The notes: generated from the letters alone by a model not told the origin. 64,000 nt of DNA from an uncultured Lachnospiraceae bacterium (GCA_900551895.1 URXX01000001.1:205631-269630), one strand, 5' to 3'. Positions 7,725 through 15,594 are shown, counted from the first letter of the stretch. A program made the numbers and translations.

Positions 7725-9078
7725 AGTGGGTGGCAGGACTCAGCAGAAAACGAGAAACCTTCGGGTGGCGGCATATTGCAGGGTTTCTACAGATCAGGAA
7801 GAACAGTTGAATAGTTTTGAAAATCAAGTCGAGTATTACACAAAATATATTCAGGATAATCCATTATATCAGATGGCAGGCATTTATGCAGATGAGGGAA
7901 TTTCAGGCACAAATACCAAAAAGCGTGAGGAATTTAAACGTATGATTCGTGACTGTGAAGAAGGGAAGATTGACTTAGTCATTACAAAGTCCATATCAAG
8001 ATTTGCCCGTAACACGCAGGATTGTTTGGAATATAGCAGAAGGTTAAAAAATCTTGGAATCGGAATATTTTTTGAAAAAGAGCATATCAACACTTTAGAT
8101 GCATCAGGAGAATTATTGTTTACTATATTGTCTTCGCTGGCTCAAGACGAATCAAGAAATATTTCGGAGAACTGCAAATGGGGCATACGAAGTAAGTTTA
8201 AAAAGGGAATTCCGCAGGTGGACTGTACGAAATTTCTCGGATATGATAAAGGCGAGGATGGGAAGCTGATTGTAAATCAGGAACAGGCAAAAATAGTGAA
8301 GCGAATTTATCGGGAGTTTTTGAATGGCTATAATCCGGCTGCTATTGCGAAAATGCTTATGGAGGATCATATCAAGACTGGTACAGGCAGGGAAGAATGG
8401 AGAAGTGCATCTGTAAGGGCTATTTTAAAAAATGAAAAATATATGGGTGATGCCCTTTTGCAAAAAACTTATACAGCAGATTTCCTTACCAAGAAAGTAA
8501 AAAAGAATCAAGGGGAAGTGGAGCAGTTTTATGTAAAAGAGAGCCACGAAGCAATCATTCCAAAAGAACAATGGGAAGCGGCACAACTTGAATTGGAAAG
8601 AAGGGATTCCTACATGCAGGAATTGGGATTGACTTTCTATGGATATGGCTCGGCGGTCAACCCATTTTCTTGCAGGGTAGTCTGTGGAAAGTGTGGTGCG
8701 GTTTGTGGAAAGAAAAGTTGGAAAAGCAGGGGAGTAGAGTTTTGGCAATGTAATAACAGAAGTAAAAATCATGGAGTGAAAGGATGCGCTAGTGAGAATC
8801 TCCCGCATGAAAACCTGCTTAAGGGTTTTATTACAGCGTGGAACCAGATTGTTGCGGAAAGAGAACAATATCTTCCAAAATGGGAGAAAAAGAAGAAGGA
8901 AGGAAATCCGTTAGAAAAACTTCGTGCGGAACAAATGATAGAATTGACGTTGCAACCGCCTCTTACAAAGATGCTGCCAGAACTTGGACAGATGATTTTG
9001 GAAAGGGTAATTGTACAGGGGAAAGAAATAATGGTGATTCGCTTTTTGGATGGCACGGAGATTAAGGTAAGGATATAG
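7681..9078 (+). CDS. large serine recombinase (second of tandem pair)
   Basis: This 465-residue large serine recombinase overlaps the preceding one. ATG 7681 is preferred over the upstream ATG 7645 because AAAGGAAG precedes it and it gives the common MARSITVIPA beginning. Catalytic Ser36 lies in AAYCRVSTDQEEQLNSFENQ, followed by YADEGISGTNTKKREEF and KSISRFARN. The Recombinase domain (KIVKRIYREFLNGYNPAAIA, ILKNEKYMGDALLQKTY) is followed by one zinc ribbon (CGKCGAVCGKKSWKS with a later C-N-N and G-C-A) and a C-terminal region with conserved ILERVIVQGKEIMVIRFLDG. It differs clearly from its neighbour, so the pair is not a recent duplication. A shared terminator follows, facing the minus-strand operon. 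Confidence 0.92.
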   Translation: MARSITVIPASQPYRVGGRTQQKTRNLRVAAYCRVSTDQEEQLNSFENQVEYYTKYIQDNPLYQMAGIYADEGISGTNTKKREEFKRMIRDCEEGKIDLVITKSISRFARNTQDCLEYSRRLKNLGIGIFFEKEHINTLDASGELLFTILSSLAQDESRNISENCKWGIRSKFKKGIPQVDCTKFLGYDKGEDGKLIVNQEQAKIVKRIYREFLNGYNPAAIAKMLMEDHIKTGTGREEWRSASVRAILKNEKYMGDALLQKTYTADFLTKKVKKNQGEVEQFYVKESHEAIIPKEQWEAAQLELERRDSYMQELGLTFYGYGSAVNPFSCRVVCGKCGAVCGKKSWKSRGVEFWQCNNRSKNHGVKGCASENLPHENLLKGFITAWNQIVAEREQYLPKWEKKKKEGNPLEKLRAEQMIELTLQPPLTKMLPELGQMILERVIVQGKEIMVIRFLDGTEIKVRI

Positions 9079-9110
9079 GCTCTGAGGTTATTCCAACAGA
9101 GCCATATTTT
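9078..9110. terminator. bidirectional hairpin between convergent genes
   Basis: A 7-bp stem (GGCTCTG / CAGAGCC) with a 12-base loop is followed on the plus strand by ATATTTT. It starts at the recombinase stop and overlaps the last codons of the minus-strand ParB-like gene. Confidence 0.55.
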
Positions 9111-10017
9111 CTTCGGTTTCTTCCGTAAAAATAGCGAGCTGTCCATCAACCATATCATCTTCGAATACATCGGTATTTTCTGATGTTTCAATATCCGCTT
9201 TTTTTCCTCGTGGAGTTTTATGAGCGTAGAGGGTATCCATGCGGAGAGGGTGTTTGGATTTTTTGTTATAGGCAATCAGAATCGCTTCTGCAAATCCAAG
9301 AGATCCTCCGCGGCGTTCTCTTGCCTGACGTCCAATTTCACGGACAGAAACACGGCCAACCCTTTCTTTGAAAGTGGTATCACTCATTTTATCTCCGAAA
9401 GCATTATCTAACCTTGCGACTGCGTTCAGCATATTGGAACTGAAGGACATAGGTGCGCCTTCCCAAGTGGCCACGCATAAGCGGAGTACACGGTCAAGAG
9501 TATGGAAACCATATTTGTCATATATGTTTACCAATGTTGATACCGCACAGATTCCGCCGGGGTGAGAAGAGGATGTGATAGATAAATCATAGGATTCCAC
9601 TAAATCTTTGATAATCAATTCTTTTTCGCTTCCAGCCTCAATGTTAGCCATGAAGATTTCATAAGGCAGCAGAGGCTTTACATATTTCATTTGGTTAGCA
9701 AAGATATCTGCTTCCTGAGTATAATTTAAATCATCATAGATCATACACCAGACAGGAGTTTCACGGGAACCGGATACCAATGCCACGATTTCAATAGTAT
9801 GCTGTCCATTAAACACATAATTAATGCCATTCCTACGGCTTACCTTTACAGGATTGATTTGATACAAATCGAAGTTTGCAGCCGCTTTTTCAACATGGCG
9901 CAAGGATAGGTTTCTTTGATAATTTTGGTCTGAAACAAGGTTTTTAATAGGTATCTGTTCAAAATGAACGTTTGGGACATATCTTTGTAATTCTTCAATA
10001 TTTTCTTCCATAATCAT
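9088..10017 (-). CDS. ParB/DGQHR-like nuclease-fold protein, last gene of recombinase operon
   Basis: A 309-residue protein beginning at ATG 10017 (GGAGGAAGC upstream), overlapping the previous gene's stop by ATGA. Its N-terminal ~120 residues look like a ParB N-terminal/DGQHR fold: FEQIPIKNLVSDQNYQRNLS, then VEKAAANFDLYQINPVKVS and the turn YVFNGQHTIEIV, which corresponds to the G-x-x-R/GQHR box of ParB-like NTPase and DGQHR proteins. The rest (YDKYGFHTLDRVLRLCVATW, SVREIGRQARERR) is helical. In this fold family the box binds a nucleotide or supports nuclease activity; whether this copy is active is not known. Its place in an operon behind a serine recombinase suggests DNA handling during integration or maintenance. 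Confidence 0.65.
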   Translation of the reverse strand: MIMEENIEELQRYVPNVHFEQIPIKNLVSDQNYQRNLSLRHVEKAAANFDLYQINPVKVSRRNGINYVFNGQHTIEIVALVSGSRETPVWCMIYDDLNYTQEADIFANQMKYVKPLLPYEIFMANIEAGSEKELIIKDLVESYDLSITSSSHPGGICAVSTLVNIYDKYGFHTLDRVLRLCVATWEGAPMSFSSNMLNAVARLDNAFGDKMSDTTFKERVGRVSVREIGRQARERRGGSLGFAEAILIAYNKKSKHPLRMDTLYAHKTPRGKKADIETSENTDVFEDDMVDGQLAIFTEETEENMALLE

Positions 10018-10967
10018 GCTTCCTCCAAAATCTTTGTAATTTTATCAATTACAGTCATTAGATTACTCAGTTGTATTTTTAAACGCTTTTTTCCTTCTTT
10101 AGAAGAACGTTGGAAATCAGTCACATTCATTACCCGTTCGATGGAGCTGCACCAAGAAGGAATTGTGAGAGAAAGACTGGAAAGCTCGGCATCGGGATCA
10201 AATTTTGGCATTTGCTTGATGACGGGTTTCGGCTCTGCGATTTTTTCCTTTTGGGGTGGAGCAACAACTTTTCTCCATTGAAGTTCACGCTTCATATCAG
10301 GATAGCTCAGATGTTCAATGCCTTTTTCAATCATGTAATCATATAATTTTTTGAGTTCATAATGAGGCAGTCGGGAAAGCTCAATAATATTGGCGTGAGA
10401 AATGCGAAGTTTACCGGAACGGATTCGTTCTACCATTTGGGGAGTTTTCTCGCAAATATTATCCAATGCGCGACTATATTCATTGTATTTGTACACGGAA
10501 GCAGGAGATGTGTTGCATTCAGATGCTATCTGTGTGGCGGAAATGTGTCTGCAAGGAATTTTCTTTTCTATACGATATGTATGACCGCCTTTTCCGGTGG
10601 TGGAATTTTCAGATGAAATACGGGCAGTAATCGCTTTTACGGCATCATATTTCTTTCCAATCACATATTTACGGTTGGCTTCTGTAAGGTCTTCACGTTT
10701 AAGTTGCTGTGTGCAGATCCATGAGATTGCATCCTCCCGGCTTAAAAAGTACATGCGTTTGATACGAAATTTGACTCCTCGTTTATGACAGATTTGATAT
10801 GCTTCAACTCCATCCACAATCAATCCATTCCAAGTGTAAATTGGCTCACTGTATGCGTGGGAGCTTATTTTGCGTTCTAGTGATTTATGTTCGCGATCTT
10901 CTAAAGGCTGAATGAGATTTGTAAATTCTGGATCAAATTTAAGGGTATAGTTGTTATAGTTGCTCAT
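10014..10967 (-). CDS. ParB-like DNA-binding protein
   Basis: A 317-residue protein with ParB-like architecture. Residues ~15-100 carry a ParB N-terminal type fold (LERKISSHAYSEPIYTWNG, an I-V-D-G strand instead of the canonical GERR box, and a QLKREDLTEANRKYVIGKKY helix typical of phage ParB-like proteins). Residues ~130-210 look like a helix-turn-helix segment (ISATQIASECNTSPASVYKY, then IRSGKLRISHANIIELSR). The C-terminal third (FDPDAELSSLSLTIPSW through QLSNLMTVIDKITKILEEA) may dimerise. It overlaps both neighbours by ATGA, so it is strictly co-translated. True ParB partners (ParA, parS) are not seen here, so plasmid-type partition is unlikely to be its whole job. Confidence 0.68.
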   Translation of the reverse strand: MSNYNNYTLKFDPEFTNLIQPLEDREHKSLERKISSHAYSEPIYTWNGLIVDGVEAYQICHKRGVKFRIKRMYFLSREDAISWICTQQLKREDLTEANRKYVIGKKYDAVKAITARISSENSTTGKGGHTYRIEKKIPCRHISATQIASECNTSPASVYKYNEYSRALDNICEKTPQMVERIRSGKLRISHANIIELSRLPHYELKKLYDYMIEKGIEHLSYPDMKRELQWRKVVAPPQKEKIAEPKPVIKQMPKFDPDAELSSLSLTIPSWCSSIERVMNVTDFQRSSKEGKKRLKIQLSNLMTVIDKITKILEEA

Positions 10968-11365
10968 AATGTTTGTTCACTCCATTCAGTATTCTGTTGC
11001 ATAGAAGGGGACGTTTCCAACATGGAAAACTGTATAACTCCTACTTTGGAATTAAATTGCCCATATAAGCGGAAAATATTTCCATATTCCCAACCGCAGT
11101 CTACAGTCATCATGGTTTGTAATAAATCTTTACAGTATAATTCATAACTGTATCCTGTTTCAAAACGATATTTTCTAACTTTATGTGCGAGATAATCCCG
11201 TTTATCGCCAGCCTTTATTGCTATCATTTTGGCATTGGGATTAATCAGTAGCTGAATATAATCAGGATCACCGAGAAGCCGTAGTGTATTACGATGAACA
11301 CGAATAAGGCTCTTTTTTAAATCAATACTCAGGATGGGTTGATATAGATTTTCTCGACTCATCAT
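10964..11365 (-). CDS. small recombinase-associated protein sharing the recombinase C-terminal domain
   Basis: This 133-residue protein has no recognised enzymatic motif. Its centre, LLGDPDYIQLLINPNAKMIAI (written in part), aligns by eye with VEYVQILVNPEEKKLAVRPC of the next gene upstream in the operon and with VELLIHPSSYLLAVRPC in the 622-residue recombinase. The following helix-strand part (SYELYCKDLLQTMMTVDCGW, then FRLYGQF and GVIQFSMLE) matches the W-N-P-N...Y..LG and V-x-I-F-x-M/L parts of the others, with Cys-Gly-Trp in place of the conserved Trp-Asn-Pro. It overlaps its neighbours at both ends. I infer a minimal single-domain version of a module otherwise fused to the recombinase, probably for protein or DNA contact. 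Confidence 0.55.
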   Translation of the reverse strand: MMSRENLYQPILSIDLKKSLIRVHRNTLRLLGDPDYIQLLINPNAKMIAIKAGDKRDYLAHKVRKYRFETGYSYELYCKDLLQTMMTVDCGWEYGNIFRLYGQFNSKVGVIQFSMLETSPSMQQNTEWSEQTL

Positions 11366-12107
11366 CTAGCACCTCACTTTCGTTTGGGACTGGTATCTGC
11401 TCCGGTATAGGAGACTGTGTTTTCTTTTTTTCATGGACATCAAATACTGCATATCCATCAAAAATATTGATCTGCAGGGCATTTTGATGCTCTTCGACAG
11501 GGACTCCGAATTGATTCTGCCACTCAGAAGGATAGCTTGCAGTTCGGGATACTCTTGGCTTTTCTCCTTCTTTGGAAGTGCGCATGAATATTTCCGGGGT
11601 TGTCAGGTCAAAAATGAATAATACTTCATCGCCGGATCGGATGAGTTTTCCTAAAAGTTTGTAACGATAGTTAGGATTCCAGTTCATCAAAGAGATAACT
11701 TTCGCAAAGAATATCCGGCAGGTGATTTGTTTTGGATTTTTCTTTTTTCCTGCTGAACACCAACGGAAAGAGTCTTTTTCTTCCTCACGGCATGGCCTTA
11801 CAGCAAGTTTTTTTTCTTCTGGATTTACGAGTATCTGTACATATTCTACAGAAGGAAGTTTTTTTATACAGGCCATATTTACAGATACTTTGTAATTGTT
11901 AAATGTAAAGGAAGGCTCAAATGTATGGGCGAAAAATTCGCCACGGACAACTTGATATCCATCAAAGCTGAAATCCATATCTTCAATGAGATCAGATTGT
12001 CCATCTTTTCCCGGCGTGATAGTTACTGGCAGGGGATTTTGAGGTTTGCTCATATCTTCGGGAATATTTTGTGCCAGTTCCCATGTGTTTACAGGTGTGT
12101 CAGTCAT
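11322..12107 (-). CDS. recombinase-associated protein with two conserved blocks shared with the recombinase
   Basis: A 261-residue protein of unknown function. It shares, in the same order, four blocks with the C-terminal half of the upstream recombinase: F-D-G-Y-Q-V-V-R-G-E-F-F (versus FDLRGYEIAHGQFF), VQILVNPEEKKLAVRPC (versus VELLIHPSSYLLAVRPC), NWNPNYRYKLLG (versus GWNPNCKYRVLG) and SYPSEWQNQFG (versus GYPAEWMNSFG). It lacks any catalytic resolvase part. It overlaps the recombinase gene by 8 bases and the next gene by 44. The likeliest reading is an accessory subunit that assembles with, or competes with, the recombinase C-terminus; that is inference. Confidence 0.6.
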   Translation of the reverse strand: MTDTPVNTWELAQNIPEDMSKPQNPLPVTITPGKDGQSDLIEDMDFSFDGYQVVRGEFFAHTFEPSFTFNNYKVSVNMACIKKLPSVEYVQILVNPEEKKLAVRPCREEEKDSFRWCSAGKKKNPKQITCRIFFAKVISLMNWNPNYRYKLLGKLIRSGDEVLFIFDLTTPEIFMRTSKEGEKPRVSRTASYPSEWQNQFGVPVEEHQNALQINIFDGYAVFDVHEKKKTQSPIPEQIPVPNESEVLDDESRKSISTHPEY

Positions 12108-13968
12108 TACGATTCTCCTTTATTTCTTCCATAATTTCCACGATTCCTTTCGTAAGATCCGCTTTGGACGTGGTATGCAGTTCTGATTCCTTATAGGGTT
12201 GTCCTTCAGAGGTGATCTGCCAATTCTTATTATTGGTAAAAGCAACCAGTTCTCGTGCGTGGGTTTGACTATAATAATTGTTTCCAAAGCTATTCATCCA
12301 TTCTGCCGGATAGCCGAGGATAGTTTTAGGCGTGGAAGAAGCCTCTGCTGATTTATTAGGGGAATCTTTGTCTGTTGTTGCAGGTACTTCATTCGGAATG
12401 CGTACTTCGGTTTCTTTCATATTAAAAATCAGAACATTTTCAGATCCCTTTTGATGTGCTACTCCGAGAACACGGTATTTGCAGTTGGGATTCCAACCAA
12501 ACAATTCATAAAGTGTTGGTAGGAAAGCTGCTCCATATATATAGCGAGGAACCAGAACGCCATTTCGCAGACGCGCCCATTGGACTTTATTTCGATTATC
12601 TTCAAGTGTGCAAGGCCGTACAGCGAGAAGATAAGAACTTGGATGTATCAGCAATTCTACGGTTTTGATTTCTCCAAATTTTCTGAGAGCCTCCGTACTA
12701 AAATTTAATTTTTCATAAGACAGAGTTGCTGATATTTTTCCGGTGGTTTCAAAAAACTGACCATGTGCGATTTCATATCCCCTTAAGTCGAAAGAACCAA
12801 GTTGTGCAGTAATGGGGATTGTATCTGAAGGTGTGCTTTCTGAATCGGATATACTTGATGAAGCGGCACGGTAATCATCTGGTTTGAAGCCGGCCCAACG
12901 GGGATTAACTGTGATGAATCCTTTTAATGCTCCATCTGGGATTACGTGAAGTTCAGGAAGCAAGGCTTTGTTTCCATATTTAGCATTACTGATTAGTTTT
13001 TGAACCGCAATGAAATCGTCTCTTGAAATAATAGCCTCATGATGTTCACGTTTTCTATATTGATTACGGTCTTGGTTATTTTTCCGTGACTTATGATCCA
13101 GATAATTTGGTGTCCATGTTTTACGGGCAAGAACATCGCCACAATGTCTTTCATTTTGTAAAATTTGAAGAATAGAACCGGAAGACCATACTTCATTATT
13201 CTTTTTTGTTTTGCAGCCAAGTTCCGTAAGTGTGTCAGCAATTTCCTGACAGGTATTTCCATTTAAATACATATAAAAAATCAGTTTTACGATTTTTGCC
13301 TCGTGTTCATTAATTTTTAATTCTCCGTTTTCGTCTTGATCATATCCAAGCAAAGGTGGTGTCAGGAAAATTCCTCTTCTAAAACGCATCTCAATAGAGG
13401 CATTCATGATTTCACTTTTTGTATGACTCTCCTCTTGTGCAAGGGTAGACATGAAGGAAAGGATCATTTCGCTTTTGGGATCAAGGGTATTTAAATGTTC
13501 GGTTTCAAAAAATACACCGACTGGAGGGCGGAGAGAAAGAAGCTCCCGTACATAGCCGATACAGTCCACCACATTACGGGCAAATCGAGATACGCTTTTT
13601 GTGAGGATAAGGTCAATTTTTCCATCTTCGCAGTCTTGTACCATCTGTTTGAAGGCTTCTCTATGCTGCAAAGATGTACCGGAAATTCCTTCATCGGCAT
13701 ATATTTTTACGAGATTCCAGTTAGGATTACGATCTACTACATCCTGATAATGATTTTTTTGAAGTTCATATGAGGATGTCTGCCGAGGATCGTCTGTGGA
13801 AACTCTGGCATAAACAGCTACCCTTAACATGGAAGATGTTTTGAATATATCCGGTTTGGGGAGAGCAGGAATGACATCAAGTTCATCTGGATTTATTCCT
13901 TTATATCGCTCACGAATGAGAGCTTTCTGCTGTTCGATTGTTTCAGTTCTTTCTTCATATTCTTTCAT
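12100..13968 (-). CDS. large serine recombinase without zinc ribbon, with extra C-terminal domain
   Basis: This 622-residue serine recombinase is the first gene of the minus-strand operon. The resolvase domain has Ser57 in VAVYARVSTDDPRQTSSYEL, YADEGISGTSLQHREAF and KSVSRFARN. The Recombinase domain (EHEAKIVKLIFYMYLNGNTC, ILQNERHCGDVLARKTWTP) is followed not by the usual Cys4 zinc ribbon but by IPDGALKGFITVNPRWAGFK and DDYRAAS, then a ~200-residue domain found again in the two next genes. The zinc ribbon of large serine integrases normally recognises att DNA, so this protein must recognise DNA differently or through partners. ATG 13968 follows AAGGAATTGATGACCT. A TATAAT box on the minus strand lies ~35 bases upstream. 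Confidence 0.85.
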   Translation of the reverse strand: MKEYEERTETIEQQKALIRERYKGINPDELDVIPALPKPDIFKTSSMLRVAVYARVSTDDPRQTSSYELQKNHYQDVVDRNPNWNLVKIYADEGISGTSLQHREAFKQMVQDCEDGKIDLILTKSVSRFARNVVDCIGYVRELLSLRPPVGVFFETEHLNTLDPKSEMILSFMSTLAQEESHTKSEIMNASIEMRFRRGIFLTPPLLGYDQDENGELKINEHEAKIVKLIFYMYLNGNTCQEIADTLTELGCKTKKNNEVWSSGSILQILQNERHCGDVLARKTWTPNYLDHKSRKNNQDRNQYRKREHHEAIISRDDFIAVQKLISNAKYGNKALLPELHVIPDGALKGFITVNPRWAGFKPDDYRAASSSISDSESTPSDTIPITAQLGSFDLRGYEIAHGQFFETTGKISATLSYEKLNFSTEALRKFGEIKTVELLIHPSSYLLAVRPCTLEDNRNKVQWARLRNGVLVPRYIYGAAFLPTLYELFGWNPNCKYRVLGVAHQKGSENVLIFNMKETEVRIPNEVPATTDKDSPNKSAEASSTPKTILGYPAEWMNSFGNNYYSQTHARELVAFTNNKNWQITSEGQPYKESELHTTSKADLTKGIVEIMEEIKENRND

Positions 13969-14002
13969 AGGTCATCAATTCCTTGTATTGCGATTTATTC
14001 TC

Positions 14003-14008
14003 ATTATA
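14003..14008 (-). promoter_or_regulatory. -10 box for the minus-strand recombinase operon
   Basis: TATAAT on the minus strand lies 35 bases before ATG 13968 and just downstream of the repressor gene's terminator. No convincing -35 box is visible at 16-18 bases, so activity may need an activator. Confidence 0.4.
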
Positions 14009-14019
14009 ATTTTTTTGTG

Positions 14020-14065
14020 AAAAAAAGACATAAACCACCAGTTAATCAAATAACGGATGGTTTAT
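14020..14065 (-). terminator. terminator of repressor gene
   Basis: On the minus strand ATAAACCA and TGGTTTAT form an 8-bp stem (14058-14065 with 14030-14037) that leads into GTC and seven T residues. It isolates the repressor transcript from the recombinase operon. Confidence 0.55.
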
Positions 14066-14092
14066 ATAAAGTGAAATGGATTTGTGGTTCAA

Positions 14093-14482
14093 TTATAGGT
14101 CTTTTAAATTGTTATCTTTTAGAAGTATTTTTTCAATTAAAGACCAATCATTGCTCCGAAGAATATCCTTTACTGCGGAAAGAATCAGATAGATGAAGCG
14201 TTTTTCGTTTTTGGAACAGTCTGCCATAAGTAAGTCAATATCTGTTTGATATTCTGTAGGATTGTAAAGCAGATTTCCATAGAGCAGTTCATCCAACGTA
14301 ATTCCCAGTGCATTGCAGATTTTGATAAGAGATTCTAAACTGGGTTTCCGCTTGGCATTTTCAATGTAGCTGATATAGACAGAAGATAAATCTGCCAGTT
14401 CAGCTAATTCTTCCGCAGAGATTCCTTGCTGATTTCGGGTTTCTTTGATGCGGATACCAATTAATGAATAGTTTATAGGCAT
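14093..14482 (-). CDS. cI-like XRE transcriptional repressor
   Basis: A 129-residue helix-turn-helix regulator. The HTH_3 domain occupies residues ~8-65: IGIRIKETRNQQGISAEELA, then ADLSSVYISYIENAKRKPSL and IKICNALGITLDELLYG. The C-terminal ~55 residues are helical and probably dimerise (FIYLILSAVKDILRSNDW); no LexA-type self-cleavage domain is present. The start has an excellent AAGGAGGTGAT site. It is divergent from the small gene at 14702 and lies next to the recombinase operon, the expected place for the lysogeny repressor of the element. Targets are not shown by the sequence beyond a nearby palindrome at 14552. Confidence 0.85.
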   Translation of the reverse strand: MPINYSLIGIRIKETRNQQGISAEELAELADLSSVYISYIENAKRKPSLESLIKICNALGITLDELLYGNLLYNPTEYQTDIDLLMADCSKNEKRFIYLILSAVKDILRSNDWSLIEKILLKDNNLKDL

Positions 14483-14551
14483 GTTATCACCTCCTTTCGC
14501 CGTTTGAGCAAGTTCTATTTGGAAATCTGCTCCCGGCTTTTAAAGGTGAAT

Positions 14552-14565
14552 TGTACAAAAGTACA
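14552..14565. promoter_or_regulatory. possible repressor operator
   Basis: A perfect palindrome TGTAC-AAAA-GTACA lies in the 219-base divergent gap between the repressor and the gene at 14702, a suitable place for autoregulation. Only one clear copy is seen. Confidence 0.35.
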
Positions 14566-14701
14566 TACTACACTAAAGAGGAGTATAGCACATGTTAAAA
14601 ATAACGAGAAGATGTCGGAATAAAGGGAATTTCGTCGATGGATTTTTATTGCAGAATTTGTCTTCAAATGGTATTATCGTAGCGAAAGGAAGGTGGAATA
14701 A

Positions 14702-14914
14702 TTGTCAGAATATGAAGAAGAAATGCTTTTGAAAGAGCTTCAAAAATGTGGATTACATTTAAGAAAGTTAAAGGAGAAGTTATACCGCTACTGCGAAAAA
14801 AGAGTCTCTGTAAAAGGTTCGACAATTTTAAAGATGTATGCTAAAATTGAAGAAACTCAAAGAGAGTATAACAGACTGGATAATCGTCTGATAGAACTGG
14901 AGAATGCACAATAG
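14702..14914 (+). CDS. small coiled-coil hypothetical protein of the element
   Basis: A 70-residue protein starting with TTG 14702 after AAAGGAAGGTGG. It is almost wholly charged helix (MSEYEEEMLLKELQKCGLHL ... EETQREYNRLDNRLIELENA) with one Cys at residue 16 and another at 30. No family recognised. It is transcribed away from the repressor, as early lytic or Cro-position genes often are, but it has no helix-turn-helix. The initiation codon is unusual but is shared with the next two genes. Confidence 0.55.
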   Translation: MSEYEEEMLLKELQKCGLHLRKLKEKLYRYCEKRVSVKGSTILKMYAKIEETQREYNRLDNRLIELENAQ

Positions 14915-14957
14915 CATCTTATTTTTTTGCCTATATAGTCAAGTGTAGTTGAGTAAA

Positions 14958-15033
14958 TACTAAAGAAGTATGGTTCTAATAAATCTTTCGATTTACGTTT
15001 AAAATGAAAGTAACGTATATCGGAAGAGAGGTG
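14958..15033 (+). promoter_or_regulatory. structured leader of first XRE cassette
   Basis: The leader contains TACTAAA (14958-14964), seven bases, then GGTTCTAAT (14972-14980), both repeated with identical spacing before the second cassette. It is followed by an inverted repeat: CTTTCGAT-T-TACGT (14985-14998) with ACGTA-T-ATCGGAAG (15013-15026), 13 pairs with one mismatch. The hairpin ends exactly where the ribosome site AGAGGTG begins, suggesting an operator or translational switch. Confidence 0.55.
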
Positions 15034-15040
15034 TATTTAC

Positions 15041-15361
15041 TTGTGTGCAGAGGACTACATAGCTGATCGTCTTGTTGATTTATGTGAAAAGCGTGGATTG
15101 ACAAAGTATCGTCTTGCTCAACTGACCGGAATGTCCCAAACTGCAATTGGAAGCATAATATCAAAAGAGAGTATTCCGACCATACCAACTCTTGAAAAGT
15201 TATGCAGTGCCTTCGGCATTACATTAGCGCAGTTTTTTTCGAATGAGGAGAGTCATCCAAATTTGACAGAGACTCAAAGAGAAATCCTTATGATATGGGA
15301 TTCGTTGGATGTTGAGGAACGGAAGGTATTCATGACAATGATTCGTGGACTGAAGAAATAA
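15041..15361 (+). CDS. XRE family regulator, first of duplicated pair
   Basis: A 106-residue helix-turn-helix protein that starts with TTG 15041 (AGAGAGGTG upstream). The HTH is LCEKRGLTKYRLAQLTGMSQ followed by TAIGSIISKESIPTIPTLEK and LCSAFGITLAQFF; the tail (TETQREILMIWDSLDVEERK) is helical. It is strongly similar to the protein encoded at 15595 over its whole length, and leader, start codon and terminator are matched too, so the whole cassette was duplicated. DNA binding is well supported by the family; the targets, perhaps each other's leaders, are inferred. Confidence 0.85.
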   Translation: MCAEDYIADRLVDLCEKRGLTKYRLAQLTGMSQTAIGSIISKESIPTIPTLEKLCSAFGITLAQFFSNEESHPNLTETQREILMIWDSLDVEERKVFMTMIRGLKK

Positions 15362-15363
15362 GA

Positions 15364-15402
15364 GGGACAGTTCTAAGAAAATATTGGACTGTTTCTTTTT
15401 TT
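15364..15402 (+). terminator. terminator of first XRE cassette
   Basis: GGGACAGT (15364-15371) pairs with ACTGTTTC (15388-15395) and is followed by a T-run. The design matches the terminator of the second cassette. Confidence 0.7.
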
Positions 15403-15510
15403 ATACGAAAGCGAAACAGGATAGCGATTATTGAATTAAGAAGAACGATATACTTATGAACCATCCATATAATTTTTTTTGTACTAATACTAATCTATAA
15501 GTTAGTAAAA

Positions 15511-15585
15511 TACTAAACTATTACGGTTCTAATCAAACCTCTGATAACGGGATAAAATAAATACATCTAGTATCAGAGGAGAGGT
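15511..15585 (+). promoter_or_regulatory. structured leader of second XRE cassette
   Basis: TACTAAA (15511-15517), seven bases and GGTTCTAAT (15525-15533) repeat the first leader's motif. A perfect 9-bp inverted repeat CCTCTGATA (15538-15546) / TATCAGAGG (15571-15579) with a 24-base loop abuts the AGAGGTG ribosome site. The arms differ in sequence from those of the first cassette but keep the position, so the structure seems conserved. Additional TACTAA/TTAGTA repeats lie at 15482-15506. Confidence 0.55.
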
Positions 15586-15594
15586 GTAGATTAC

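Noticed and set aside
9088..10967. ParABS plasmid partition locus
   Set aside because: There is no ParA gene and no repeated parS-like palindrome near the two ParB-like genes; their context is a recombinase operon.
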